Shown here: positions 47,742 through 58,078 of the stretch, in pieces
Position numbering within the stretch: position 1 is the first letter of the stretch
How the letters are laid out: each line of letters begins with the position of its first letter
NCBI RefSeq assembly: GCF_000143415.4
Contig: NW_003314377.1
Span: 375,285-439,284 of the forward strand
From: Selaginella moellendorffii
Lineage: Eukaryota > Streptophyta > Lycopodiopsida > Selaginellales > Selaginellaceae
Direction: 5' to 3'
DNA length: 64,000 nucleotides
Notes under the pieces: model-generated
The model's database searches: none
Told to the model about the DNA's origin: nothing
Seen by the model: the letters and a program-made list of their open reading frames with translations, nothing else
Made by a program: the position numbers and the translations under genes

Positions 47742-50671
47742 TCTGAAAGTGCAGAAAAGAAGTTAAGACCATACAAAAAATGATTGGAGAATGGCCTAAA
47801 TCATAACATACCAAACAACCTCAATAGCATGAGGCCACATGCCATTATTCAAACATGCTATTGACACCCACGTGAAATTTCACATTCACAAAATTGGCAT
47901 GAGGCCTCATGCCATCTTGATATACACACAGCTGCAGGCAAGTAAAAACATACATGACAATACGCTAGCCATGAAATTGCAAGGGCCCAAGATGGCATGT
48001 TGCCTCATGCCATTTCTAAATGTGGTCCTAAGCCATTCCATGGTGAACATACCAGGAAGCACAAGTGCCGAATATCAAGAGGAAGCGGTAGCCACACCAA
48101 AGACAGTGCCGCTCACAACACCGCAACTACTCGTAGCGCCGCTCGCAACACCGCAATTGCTCGTAGCGCCGCTCACACAAACTGCCACTCGCATAAACTG
48201 CCGCTCGCAATGGCGCTCGCAATGCCGCAACCGCTCGTAGACGCATAAACCACAGCCCACAACGCCGCTTACACAAGCAGCGCTCACTGCGCTTAGCGGA
48301 ACCAAGAACACGGCGCACAAAAATGATAGACCTAGGAATGAGTTCGAGAATTCAAAAATAACACACGCTTGAACATCACATCAAATCCTCTGACAAACTA
48401 GATCTTATGATTCCTCTGACAAATTTCAAACTGAGTAGCTTTTAGACTTTGCTGTCGGAGGTTGAACTTTGTCACATCATGTCCTTGCCTCGATCCAGCT
48501 GTGCCATGTCAGTGATTCGAACTTTGCCATGCCATGTCAGCGATCCGCGCCAAGATTATTCGCCGTGTAAAGGAATAATTATGCTGTGTGTGTACGTCCA
48601 TTTATGGCAATATAAGGCCACACGCCATTCAAAGAATAATGCTCGACATAAGCCCACACGCCATTCAAAGAATAATGCTAGTCGAGCATTTTTTGGTGCA
48701 TTTTTGGGTTCAAAATTGCATGAGCCCACACGCTATAAAGTTTACCTGTACCAAAAATAGAAACAGCTTTATTTACTTGGGAATTTAAGTGGTTGAGGCA
48801 TTTTTAAACTTACAAACACATGCCCTACTTACATTCCTTTCATTGCTTAAAATTCAAAAATATTATAAACCTTTCTTTTTGCATTTTCAATGTTTTCAAT
48901 TATGGTTTTTGATTTTCGTAGGACCAGCCTAGTAATCTATTTGCATCCCGTCATGTTTATAGCTAGCTTTCGTTTGTCCCCTTCGCTAGCCTGAGATACA
49001 TCTGCTCGGCATCTGCCTCTTATAGCATTTGCCCAGAAAGGGCATCTTTCTTCACGCAGCATTTGCCACATGTTTAGGGTTTAGGGTTTAGGGTTTAGCA
49101 ATTCAGTAGCTTGATAAACATGCAAATACAGAACTTGATGCAAAATCCTTTGATATGTCACAATGCCCCTAGGACCATAAACACATTTCAATAGAGAGGG
49201 TCCTTTCATTTCATAACTCCTTACGTAGATCTTGGTGAAACCAGAGTTAGTGAAGTTAGTTTCTTGTGATCCCGCATCTGATTGTGATGTCCCTTTGCAG
49301 TGTCGATGGAAATGTCAATGCACACCAAACTGTAAAATCTTGGAGCAAAATAACGGTCGGATCTATGGCAAATGCCCCTAAAACATTGTAAGGCTCGTGT
49401 GGTCTCATGTGGTGTCCGATCGAGATGCTTCTTTGCAGGGTCATCAAGAAAGACATTGTATACCATTCTGTAAAATCTAGTTGCGATCTAATGGTTGGAT
49501 CTCCAGAAAACTCAAAAAAATCTCGCGTGTGTCAGAATATTCTAGGAATATACTCCTATGTGCCCCTGAAAATGGCATGCGGCCCCACGCCATTCAAGAG
49601 ATAACGCCAGATGACGCCGAGAATTTTTTGGTGCATTTTTTGGGTTCAAAATTGCATGAGCCCACACGCTATAAAGTTTATCTTTGCCAAATAGAGAAAA
49701 GTTTATCTGTGTCATGTGAGGTAGTTACAGTCCTTTGTGCTTGGCATCTGCCTCTTGCAGCATTTGCACTGAAAGGGAATTTTTCTCCATTCAGCATTTG
49801 GCCCTGAAAATGGCATGCGCCCACACGCCATTCAAGGAATAACACCACAGGACGCCTGGATTTTTGGGTTTAAAATGTTTAGGGTTTTTTGGGTTTTTTC
49901 AAAATATTTTGGGTCCAACGTTTTTTGGGTTTCTTTGGTTCAAAATTGCATGAGCCCACACGCTATAATATTGATTTGAGAGAAAAATAGAAACAGATAG
50001 AATTTCTTTATTTAGCTGAACATCTGCCATTTTTGGAAATACAAGATGCTTTGGAATATCCAATCATGCATGGTATAAATATAGCGAGGGTATTAAATGA
50101 TATCCCAATCATGATCTTTCTTTTGGATTTCGCGTGCATGCAGTCCGAGGAATGATGACATTGCGGATTTCTTTTGGATTTTGCGTGCTTGCATGCGCGC
50201 GGCAATCCAGAAATTAATGGTGGCGCCCAAGTCCGAGGAATGATGACGTGGCGGGATTACCAACCGTTGTGACATTTCGCGCGTGTGAGGTTAGGTTTTG
50301 CATTTTGCTTCGTACTCGCACTCGCACACTCGCGCTCGCATCGCGCTCCCACTCGCGATCACGCTCACATTCGCGCTCTACAGGTTTCTCGTGTGCATCG
50401 GCGTCCACTCGCGCTTGCATCACACTCGCGCTCACATCGCGCTCGTGTGCATCGGCGTCCACTTCAAGACACACCCAGTTTGTAACTTCGCCGCCAACTC
50501 CGCCGCCCACTCCGCCACCCACACGCAGCCCACTTGGCGTCCCGGGAGATTTCAGCGCCACTCTCCAACTGTAAGTGGCAGAGTAGCCTTGCTGCTACGA
50601 TCCGCTGCACACACAGTGCACATTCGCCAGCGAGTCCGGCCTCGATTGTCACGGCCTCCATTCGGCTTCAA
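47742..50671. promoter_or_regulatory. Divergent intergenic region of the transposon
   Basis: About 2.9 kb between the two divergent start codons, with ten palindromes (47824-49966). A CG-rich minisatellite (48079-48300) has units like CGCTCGCAA and CGTAGCGCC. A second CG-rich array is at 50310-50470, near the plus-strand first exon. A ~110-160 bp block recurs three times (about 48607-48745, 49572-49685, 49810-49970), each with two or more palindromes. A 'cagcatttgc' block recurs at 49000-49070 and 49735-49805. No ORF here looks genuine. Presumably it holds both promoters. Confidence 0.6.
49073..49098 (+). repeat. Interstitial plant-type telomere-like repeat
   Basis: TTTAGGG three times and a partial fourth. 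Too short to be a telomere remnant; TTTAGGG-like words recur near 49880. Confidence 0.8.
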
Positions 50672-53600
50672 ATGGTAAGTCTTTTAGGCCAAGTAGAAAA
50701 TGGCATGAGGCCACATGCCATTCAGTAGCAACATTGGCATGCACCGATTGGGCTCTCGAGTGCAGTCCGGTTACAGATGGCGTGTAGCCTCACGCCATCT
50801 TAGGATGCAGCCTCAAGACATCTGATGCAGTGGTGAATGGCGTGTGGCCTCACGTTATTTTCAGTTGCTAGCTTTTCATCTGTCAGCTCTAATTGTTGTG
50901 CATTTCTGAACAGGCGAGGAATTGCGTTCTTCTTCCAGCCACTGTCAATGTGGATGCAGAGAAGGAGGAGGAGCTCACCAGTTGGACTTTCGGGATGGAA
51001 GGCGAGGATCTGATTCTATACAACACAGATGATGGGAGAAAAGAATGCATGGGGATCCTCATCCAAGTGATAGACACTCCATGCAGTTCCATGCAAGAAT
51101 ATGGACTGGCACTTGTGGTAGAGACAGCGTCCGCCTTCAAGATCCACCTTGCACATCCTAGCGGCTTCCCGGAGGGGGGCAGCGGCTATGAGAAATTCCT
51201 AGAGGGAGCTAGGGAGAGGTTGTCCAGGAGGCCCACAATTTCAAAGACGCTGCGGGTCTATGAAGATCACATGGAATCCATGGACCTCACCTACAGCAAT
51301 GTTCAAAAACTATATTCCAACATTGAGCCGTTGAGAGTGCCTCCAGTTTGCGAAGCGAAGGGGAAGGGGGTCGATTTGGAAACTACCCCGAAGCAGAAAA
51401 GGGTGGTCAAGCTCAAGCCGACGTCTGACTCTGCTGCTCCAAAAAAGAAGCTACTCGGTGATGCCATTGCCTCGGGTTCGAACACTACACCCACCAAAAA
51501 GAAGAGCCGCAAAGAGCAGAAAGAGCAAGAAGAGGCAGCAAAAATCGTCGCAAATAATAGTACTTGTTACTATTCCAACAAAGTATATACAATCGACGTG
51601 AGCCGTATCCAGATCCAAAGCAAATACAACCACAGGCTAGTATCTGATGAGTGGGTGGAGAAACTGAAGCAGAAGATGCTGGCAAGTCCAGTAACACCCG
51701 ACATCGCAGACGTGATACCCTACTACCGAACAATGAAGGGTGAGATGAGGTTTCCAGACTTGATCAATAGGAAGGTGTTGGACGATCAGAACATCCGGTT
51801 CTATGCCGTCTCCGGGCAGCATTCTAGCTTGGCGATGCAACAGATAGTTGTGGATATTATGGTGGGCGAGGAGGTGAAGAAAGTCTTCAAGACAAGAGTT
51901 GTCCGCCTGATAAAAGGCAACTCGCCCCTCCAATCTATCATATACATCTCCCACGCGCAGAATGTCAAGCAAGAAACGTGCTACAAATCAGGTCTGCACG
52001 AGACATTGGCACGAACACGGAAGCTCTGGGTTCAACTGAAGAAGCCACAAAAACCAGGACAAGGACGTGCACTAGCAACTAGCGCCTAGCAGGTAAGCCT
52101 CGTTGCATGTGGCATAGCATGTGGCCTCACGCCATTTCCATTGCAGGAATTCTCGAGTCTTCTCTCGAAAACACTAGGGGTCAATGACACACTCAGCATC
52201 CATAACATTCTACTCGCGACAAAAGTTGTTTTTGACAAATGGGTAGATGTGCTGAGGAGGTACCATGACGGGGAGTTGCTAAACTCAATGGGTGTGGAGG
52301 ACGGCCGGAAGCCCAATGATTTGAAGCTCAAGGCCTTGCGTTTCTCGCGGTCTCTAGACGACGACAACCTTCTGACAGTGGCTAATGCTCTTCTACGTGG
52401 TGAGGTAGTCTTCAACAAGACCAAAATGACTCCCGGCCATATTGTGACATACGAGGACTTGTGCACGACTCTGAGAGCTCGTGCGCTATTGAAGGATTGG
52501 ATCTTCGAGCAAGTGGCCGTGGAGAGGGTGAGCATCGACACCACGCAAGAGATGATGGAAGAGCTGGAGTTGTCAAATGAAGACATCGACGACTACGTGA
52601 AGGGGGCCCCCAAGTTCATCAATCTGCTGCGGGATGCCACGAAAAGTAAAGCTGAGAAGTTGGATCAGTATCCAAATTTCATTAAGAGGGATGTCGACCG
52701 CCGGCTTCAGAAACAGCTCGACCCCGCAGCAGAGGCCTATCGAGAACCTTACCGGGTATACGTGAATTCGGATGAGGATCAAAGGTGGAGGAGCATCGTT
52801 TCCCGCGGAGATGAGCAGGTCAAGAACATCTTTTGTGTGATGGACTTCACAAACGAGGAGATCACTCATGCAGATGAAGTCAGCTCCATCATTGACTTAA
52901 TGGTGGGACTTGCGGAGGTGGAATCTTCAGTCCACTATATGATCTACGACTTCGAATCCTATCACAAGTTCTAGAAGGCCTTGAACAAGGTGAAGGCTCG
53001 GTTGAAAGGCAAGGAGATGCGGGAGATCCATGGGATAATGGCTAAGAAGAAGATACTGACGAATGTCCGCATCTTCACACTCGCCCTTGTTATTGGTCCT
53101 GCAGCAGAGTGGGACTGGAGTGACTTCCCAGCTTCGTTCAACAAGGCTGATTGAATTGATCTGAGGGAGGTCAATTTACCCGTGCCTGAGGAACTGAAGA
53201 CGGCTATGGAGCTTTCGAATCCAAAGAAAGCTCCAGGTGCAGCATGGGAAATGCTCAGCTGGGTCTTCAAAGCAATAGCGGGTGACTCCAAGGGCAAATG
53301 CATTGTCGAGTACAACTGCGGCGGATTATTCTTTCGAGCCGCACTACTCAAGGGTGTCCTGTGTGTTGCGGTGACAAACTCCATTGAAGAGGTGACTTCA
53401 ATGGAGCATATAATTACAGTTGCCAAAGAAAAACAGTATCTTCTCTACGAACCAGGTGAGTACGCACTTTAAGTTTAAATGTTATCTCACAAGCTCTGTA
53501 TGCAGGAGCGTGGCCACCCCCAGATGCTGAAACGGCGTTAACAGCTACTGATGTTAGGCCGAGCTCACAACCTGCACAAGGTAAGGTCACGTGAGGCCTC

Positions 53601-56260
53601 ACGCCATTTTGATTATAGATCGTTGTGAATATTCAGACACGAGGACTGAAAAGCGCACTGGTGGCGCGTCGAAGAAGGACAAACAGACAAGCAATAGGAA
53701 AAAAGGAGGTACAAATTATATTTGCAATGGCGTGTGGTCTCATGCCATTCCTTGCAGGAGACACTTCTTCAAAGGCAAAACAGGCAAGCACCAGCCAAGC
53801 TCAAACTGACAGTGGTCATAAAAAGCGAAAGCACGTTGGACAGTCGTCGGGATCAGAGGCGTTTGATTCGAAAAGGAAGAAGGGCAACGAAAAGATGATA
53901 GGTAATGCCTCGCGGTTATGGCGTGTGTGCTCATGCCATTCATTGCAGATCAAGGGCTGAGTGAAAGGAGCCAGTCACCACCTTCTGACTCAGATTCCTA
54001 TGGCGGACTCCCCTTCCCCAATCTCAATGGAGAGGTACAATGGATGAGGGATGCTTTTCAAGTTAGGGCCACATTTTTCTCATCTCATCGTCTTCGAAGG
54101 GTGCAAGAACGTGCAGAAACCATGTTAAGACAGTCGGGTGAGGATACGGTCCTAGGTCAAGCACTAAAACAGGCTATGGATGTCTTGTATTTTGAGATGG
54201 AGACTCGGCCAGATGATTTTCCCAAGATGGTCCTGGAAAAACAAGCCATCCAGCCTGAGCAGCATATGGAAGAAATGCAGGAGGGGGATGAGGAGCCAGA
54301 GAAAGATAATGAGCAGGAAGAGCAGAAGGACAAAGAGGAGGACAAAGAAGAGGAGGACGAAGAAGAGGAGGACGAAGAGGACTTGGATGGTCCTCACAAT
54401 GGTGACGATCACAATAACGACGATGACGATGATGACGACGATGGCCAGCCTGAGGTGGCCAAAGAGCAGCGGAGGAAGGTCATACAAGACAAACCATCAG
54501 GTAAATAATAGTACATCCATTCCTAACCTTTTACCATTTCTAACATTGTCCATGTAGGTCGCAGAAGAAATGGTAAGTAGAGATAGTTGAATTAAGATAC
54601 AAACTCTAGCCTTTAGTGTCGAGGAAGGATAGTGCCAAGCAAGGGTCGAAACGTATGTCCAATCCTTCAGAATCAGCAGTGCGCCCAAGTGATATCGGTC
54701 CTAGTTCCTTAATAGCAGTTGATGGTAAATACAGTATAGTCGATTCAATGTGCTAATGAGTTTGTTTTTAGTAGCCAGTAGGGAGGATACCATCTCAATC
54801 GAAAGGAGATATTTGGACATGCATATGGATCCGCCAGTGGACTCTACTTGCCTGCAAGAGTCATCAGAGCTGGTGGAGGCTACTATCCATATCAACGCCA
54901 AGCAAGTTGACCACGCTCCACTTGATGCTGCCCATACCACTGAGTCAATCTTGTCCACGTATCCAACTGACGGTGACCAGGCGCCATTGGACCCGCATGA
55001 GGCCGCCCCAGCTGCCGAGCCGGTCGTATCCTCATTTCCAACGTGTGCCCAATCGTCTGACTACGCGCCGTTGGAACCTCCCTACACCGCCCCTGCTGCC
55101 TGTTCGGTCATGTCCACTATGCCAACGGAGGCACCAGCTGAAATGGCGTGTGATCACACGCCATCGGAACCACCCCATGCCACTGTTGAGCCAATTGTAC
55201 CAGAGTCTACAGCTGAAATGGCATGTGCCCACACGCCATCGGATGCGATTGACCCCACATTGCAGAGGAGAGTATTTCCGCCCTTCACATTTCCTCGACC
55301 AAAACCCTCTGAACGACCATCGGGAGCACCATTCGCTAATATTGTAGATGGTAAAATTGACTTGTACCATTTTTTATGCTGACGCATTTCATTTCAGAGT
55401 CACGGCGAAAGTACTGTATCGTTTTTGATCTGAACGGTGTCCTTTTCTCCCATGAGCGTGGCTCGTCCTCGAATGTCACTGCACCCTCCAAAGCCTGCGG
55501 TCGCAAGTTGGTCAAAAGAGACAGATTCACATTAATCACAGGGGAGAAACTGCGGGATCTAATAATGACCATGCGATACTTAAAACAGAGGGCTGGGTTC
55601 AATTTGCAATTGGGAGTTTGGACATCCATGATGCGCCACAATGCATTAACGTTGCTACAGATGATGCACGATTAGACGCGAGTAATATTACCATTTGACT
55701 TTCTCCTAACACAGGAGGATTGCTTGACTATGGTCTATGTGAGGGGTAGCAAGCCCATCTTTGTCAAGCTAGAGGCTGTAGTGATGAACCGGACTGCTAG
55801 GTCAAGTGAAATCCTCATCATCGATGACTCGCCGATTAAAACTACAGTGAACACGCACACATATGCAGTGCACCCCATCTCTTGCAGTATGGAAACTAGG
55901 GAGAAGAAACCATATGTTCTGGGGGACCTTGCAAAACGGCTTGAAGCGATGGTGATAGAGAACCGGCCAGTCCAGGAGGTGGCTGCAGAAATCAACCAAA
56001 TGGCAGATGGAACGGTATATCAGAAGCCATTTGATCGGACAAACACCAGTCATCATTTATGGCATGTATATTGTTTAGCTAAGCACTATCCGCATCTCCA
56101 TAATCTGCTCAACCGGATGGGTTCTTCGACCACTGAACATGAGCGTGGACGTATTAGAGAAGAGATGGCATTACTATTGGGTTTAAATCCTGATAGTGTG
56201 GAGAGTGATGAAATTCCAAGATTATTGTATAGGCGTTGGAGGCAAAAAATAACAGTCTGA
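50672..56260 (+). CDS. ParB-like / charged linker / FCP1-like phosphatase fusion protein, 11 exons, four nonsense codons
   Basis: Exons 50672-50674 (the ATG alone before the donor), 50914-52092, 52147-53455, 53506-53580, 53619-53708, 53758-53901, 53949-54500, 54558-54572, 54617-54724, 54772-55350 and 55398-56260 total 4,917 nt, one frame of 1,638 codons. The first two introns are phase 0 and the rest phase 1. A region at about residues 215-360 resembles a ParB-like fold (YTIDVSRIQIQSKYNHRLVS, then IRFYAVSGQHSSLAMQQIV). A Lys/Arg-rich then Glu/Asp-rich linker follows. The C-terminal exon is an FCP1/SCP-like HAD phosphatase: CIVFDLNGVLFSH, LGVWTSMMRHNA and ILIIDDSPIKT. The second motif residue is Asn, as in the plant DLNG subgroup. 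In-frame stops at 52087, 52972, 53152 and 55673, but no frameshift. Its role in transposition is unknown. Confidence 0.7.
50675..50913 (+). other. First intron of the plus-strand gene, three palindromes
   Basis: GTAAGT to AACAG, 239 bp, separating the start codon from the body of the protein. Palindromes at 50700, 50777 and 50837. Confidence 0.6.
52093..52146 (+). other. Second intron with palindrome
   Basis: 54 bp, GTAAGC to TTGCAG. The palindrome 52114-52135 ends 11 bases before the acceptor. Confidence 0.7.
53581..53618 (+). other. 38-bp intron mostly made of one palindrome
   Basis: GTAAGG to TTATAG, phase 1. The palindrome 53586-53607 occupies 22 of 38 bases. It is as short as the third intron of the CHAT gene, near the lower limit for plants. 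Confidence 0.65.
53709..53757 (+). other. 49-bp intron with palindrome
   Basis: GTACAA to TTGCAG, phase 1; palindrome 53727-53748 lies nine bases before the acceptor. Confidence 0.7.
53902..53948 (+). other. 47-bp intron with palindrome
   Basis: GTAATG to TTGCAG, phase 1; palindrome 53918-53939 lies nine bases before the acceptor, the same spacing as in the preceding palindrome-bearing intron. Confidence 0.7.
55143..55239 (+). repeat. Two palindromes inside a coding exon
   Basis: 55143-55164 and 55218-55239, 75 bp apart (25 codons), both in the same reading phase. They encode EMACDHTPSE and EMACAHTPSD within a degenerate Ala/Pro-rich protein repeat (APLDP, APLEPPYTAPAA). Confidence 0.85.
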
Positions 56261-56678
56261 GATGGCATGTATTTATTTAAAAATGTAACTTATTATGGCA
56301 TGGGGTTCCATGCCATTGTATTAATATTAAAAGACAATTCTTTGAGAGGATTTGCATTATACTAGAAGTGTTACAGCATGTTATTGGAAGTCTACGAAGT
56401 TGTTTTATTAATAAGGGGAAAGTAAAGATTGAATGGGGACTTGGGCTCCACCGAGACTCGGAGCAACTGAGCCAATATTAAAAGGATGGAAAGAAATTGG
56501 ACGACGATGACAAGGAGAAGAGAGAGGTGAAGCAGTGGCAGGGGGAGGAGAAGTGATTGAGTAGACATTTCCTTGTTTAAAATAAAATGGCATGTGCCTC
56601 AATGCAGTTGAATTTTGTTATATTTATATACTATATAAAGGTTTGGAAACCTTATTTTACAAGTGGGATAACGACAAT
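56261..56678. other. Right subterminal region of the transposon
   Basis: AT-rich, no gene; contains palindromes at 56295 and 56587 and a half-site at 56264 directly after the stop codon. Confidence 0.6.
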
Positions 56679-56700
56679 TCCCACTTTAACGAAATAGAGC
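56679..56700 (-). repeat. Right terminal inverted repeat
   Basis: Exact reverse complement of 43026-43047. An inner CCCAC/GTGGG repeat is also present beside it ('acaagtgggata', 56659-56670). Confidence 0.85.
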
Positions 56701-56701
56701 T

Positions 56702-57653
56702 TGTGGGGGTTGGAGCCCAGTGGAGCCAGTTTGGCCAGGAAAGGCCAGTTGGGCCCAGGAAAGGCCAGTTTGGTCCGAGAAGACCATACCCAGTGTTGGG
56801 TGATGAACTGACCACTAGGAGGTCCAAGACTAGAGTGAATACGGACTGACAAGTGGGGTAGCTTGGTGAAGTGTTCAAGAGCCGGCTCTAGTTCCCCGGG
56901 GAGATCGAATGGTCAATGCTCCCAGTCCAAGTATGGGTGGCACTACTTACTTGGATACCAGACGTGGCTCAATGGAACCTCGCTCTAAGCCCATGGCTAG
57001 AACACCCAAAGGCGGAAGGCGGGGAGAGTACCCATGAGGCCCACGTAGGGCCACGGTGTTCCGAAATTGTGTCCCAAAGTCCCAGATTGTGGAAAGGAAG
57101 AGGAGTAGCCCTCTGGTGTAGTGACCAAGGACACAGTCACACGGTGAGGAAGTCCTAGAGGATAGTGGGACTTAGTGGTCGGGCCGGTGGGCCTTGATCC
57201 AGTGGTGGTGTTGGCGAACACAACCAAGGACAGAAAGGGACTTGGTGAGGACCGTAACGGAGATATTGGGGAAAGCTATTCCCCATGTCTGTAGGCATCT
57301 TAAGGATGTTAAGGAGTGGATCTGGGATGATCACTCATGGACGGATGACCCAGTCTTTGAGAGACGGGATTGGAATGCAGATGGAGTTAGACCACCGATG
57401 TGACTAAGGTAAATGGGTATGGCCTTAGCGTAACGGGACGATACGTCAGTGGTACCTTAGGGTGTTGATCATGGGATCGGACACGTGGAGCACCTGGACC
57501 AAGTGCTAAGGTTGAGTGGCATAGATGCCATTCTCGGGGCTAGCAAGCCCCAAGTCCTGAATGGGACTTATGGAGGTTGTGAATGAGACTCCTCCAAGTG
57601 GTCGAATGTGGGGTTAAATGACTAAAGTAGAAGGGAAAAATTAATCACTTACA
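56702..57653 (+). repeat. 5' LTR (left-truncated) of the LARD-like element
   Basis: Homology to the complete solo LTR starts at TGTGGGGGTTGGAG, so the minisatellite half is missing. Ends CTTACA next to the primer site. Confidence 0.8.
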
Positions 57654-57656
57654 ACT

Positions 57657-57668
57657 TGGTATCGGAGC
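57657..57668 (+). promoter_or_regulatory. Primer-binding site, initiator tRNA-Met type
   Basis: TGGTATCGGAGC, three bases after the LTR, one mismatch to TGGTATCAGAGC. Confidence 0.8.
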
Positions 57669-58078
57669 TATTCCTTAGTCTGACTTTTATTGGTGCTCAA
57701 GTATATCACCACTAGTGTTGGCATCGGAAGGTCCGAGGAATGGGCCTATCCTTGAGGAGTAGCAAGTCGGGAAGATATGGCTCTCCATTACAGTTCATAT
57801 GTGAACTTGTAGACGATGTGGTGGATAGAAAAGGGTCAATAATGGAACGACTTTGGGATCTTGGGAACAGTGCAAGGTTTTCCTCATTGAGTTGAGGATG
57901 TGATCCGGATGAGCATTTGGCTCAGCAAATTGGCTAAGGTAGTTGTGGCAAACAACTATAGTTGGGATCACGGGAAAGATAGAGACTCCCTAACAATAAA
58001 GGAGTCACAAGATTATCCTCACATAGTTGAGGCTGGTGCTCATGAAGGTGAGACTGGAATGGATGACCGTGAGAGGTC

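Larger units (their letters stand above)
43250..56608. repeat. Family of 30 dispersed 22-bp interrupted palindromes
   Basis: Each copy has left half-site ATGGCRTG, a six-base centre usually NGGCCN or NGCCCN, and right half-site CAYGCCAT. Starts (each 22 bp): 43250, 43566, 43655, 44061, 44252, 44419, 44555, 45896, 45941, 47824, 47894, 47992, 48607, 48643, 48715, 49572, 49651, 49810, 49945, 50700, 50777, 50837, 52114, 53586, 53727, 53918, 55143, 55218, 56295, 56587. Some keep only one good half-site (44061, 44555, 48607, 48643, 56587). They lie in 3' flanks, introns, the divergent intergenic region and one coding exon. They could be transposase-binding sites, RNA hairpins or miniature insertions; the sequence does not decide. 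Confidence 0.9.
43026..56700. mobile_element. ~13.7 kb DNA transposon with 22-bp TIRs and 30 dispersed palindromes
   Basis: The ends are perfect 22-bp inverted repeats (43026-43047 and 56679-56700; first 20 bases GCTCTATTTCGTTAAAGTGG). Retroelement homology stops within two bases of both outer ends. Inside are two divergent spliced genes: a DUF7869-type transposase candidate (minus) and a ParB-like/FCP1-like fusion (plus). At least 30 copies of a 22-bp interrupted palindrome occur between 43250 and 56608, and I see none in the remaining 50 kb, which marks this interval as one unit. Flanking sequences do not give a target duplication. The coding frames carry nonsense codons, so this copy is probably not autonomous now. 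I cannot assign it to a known superfamily. Confidence 0.85.

Noticed and set aside
49073-49098. TTTAGGG repeats as evidence of a telomere or subtelomere
   Set aside because: Fewer than four units, inside a transposon; plant genomes carry many such short tracts.
55676-55723. An intron between the two halves of the FCP1-like exon
   Set aside because: The frame reads through (PFDFLLTQEDCL) with only the TAG at 55673, so a nonsense mutation explains the break better than splicing.
43250-56608. A CRISPR array
   Set aside because: Spacing is irregular (tens of bases to about 2 kb), copies occur in introns and exons of a plant transposon, and there are no cas genes.
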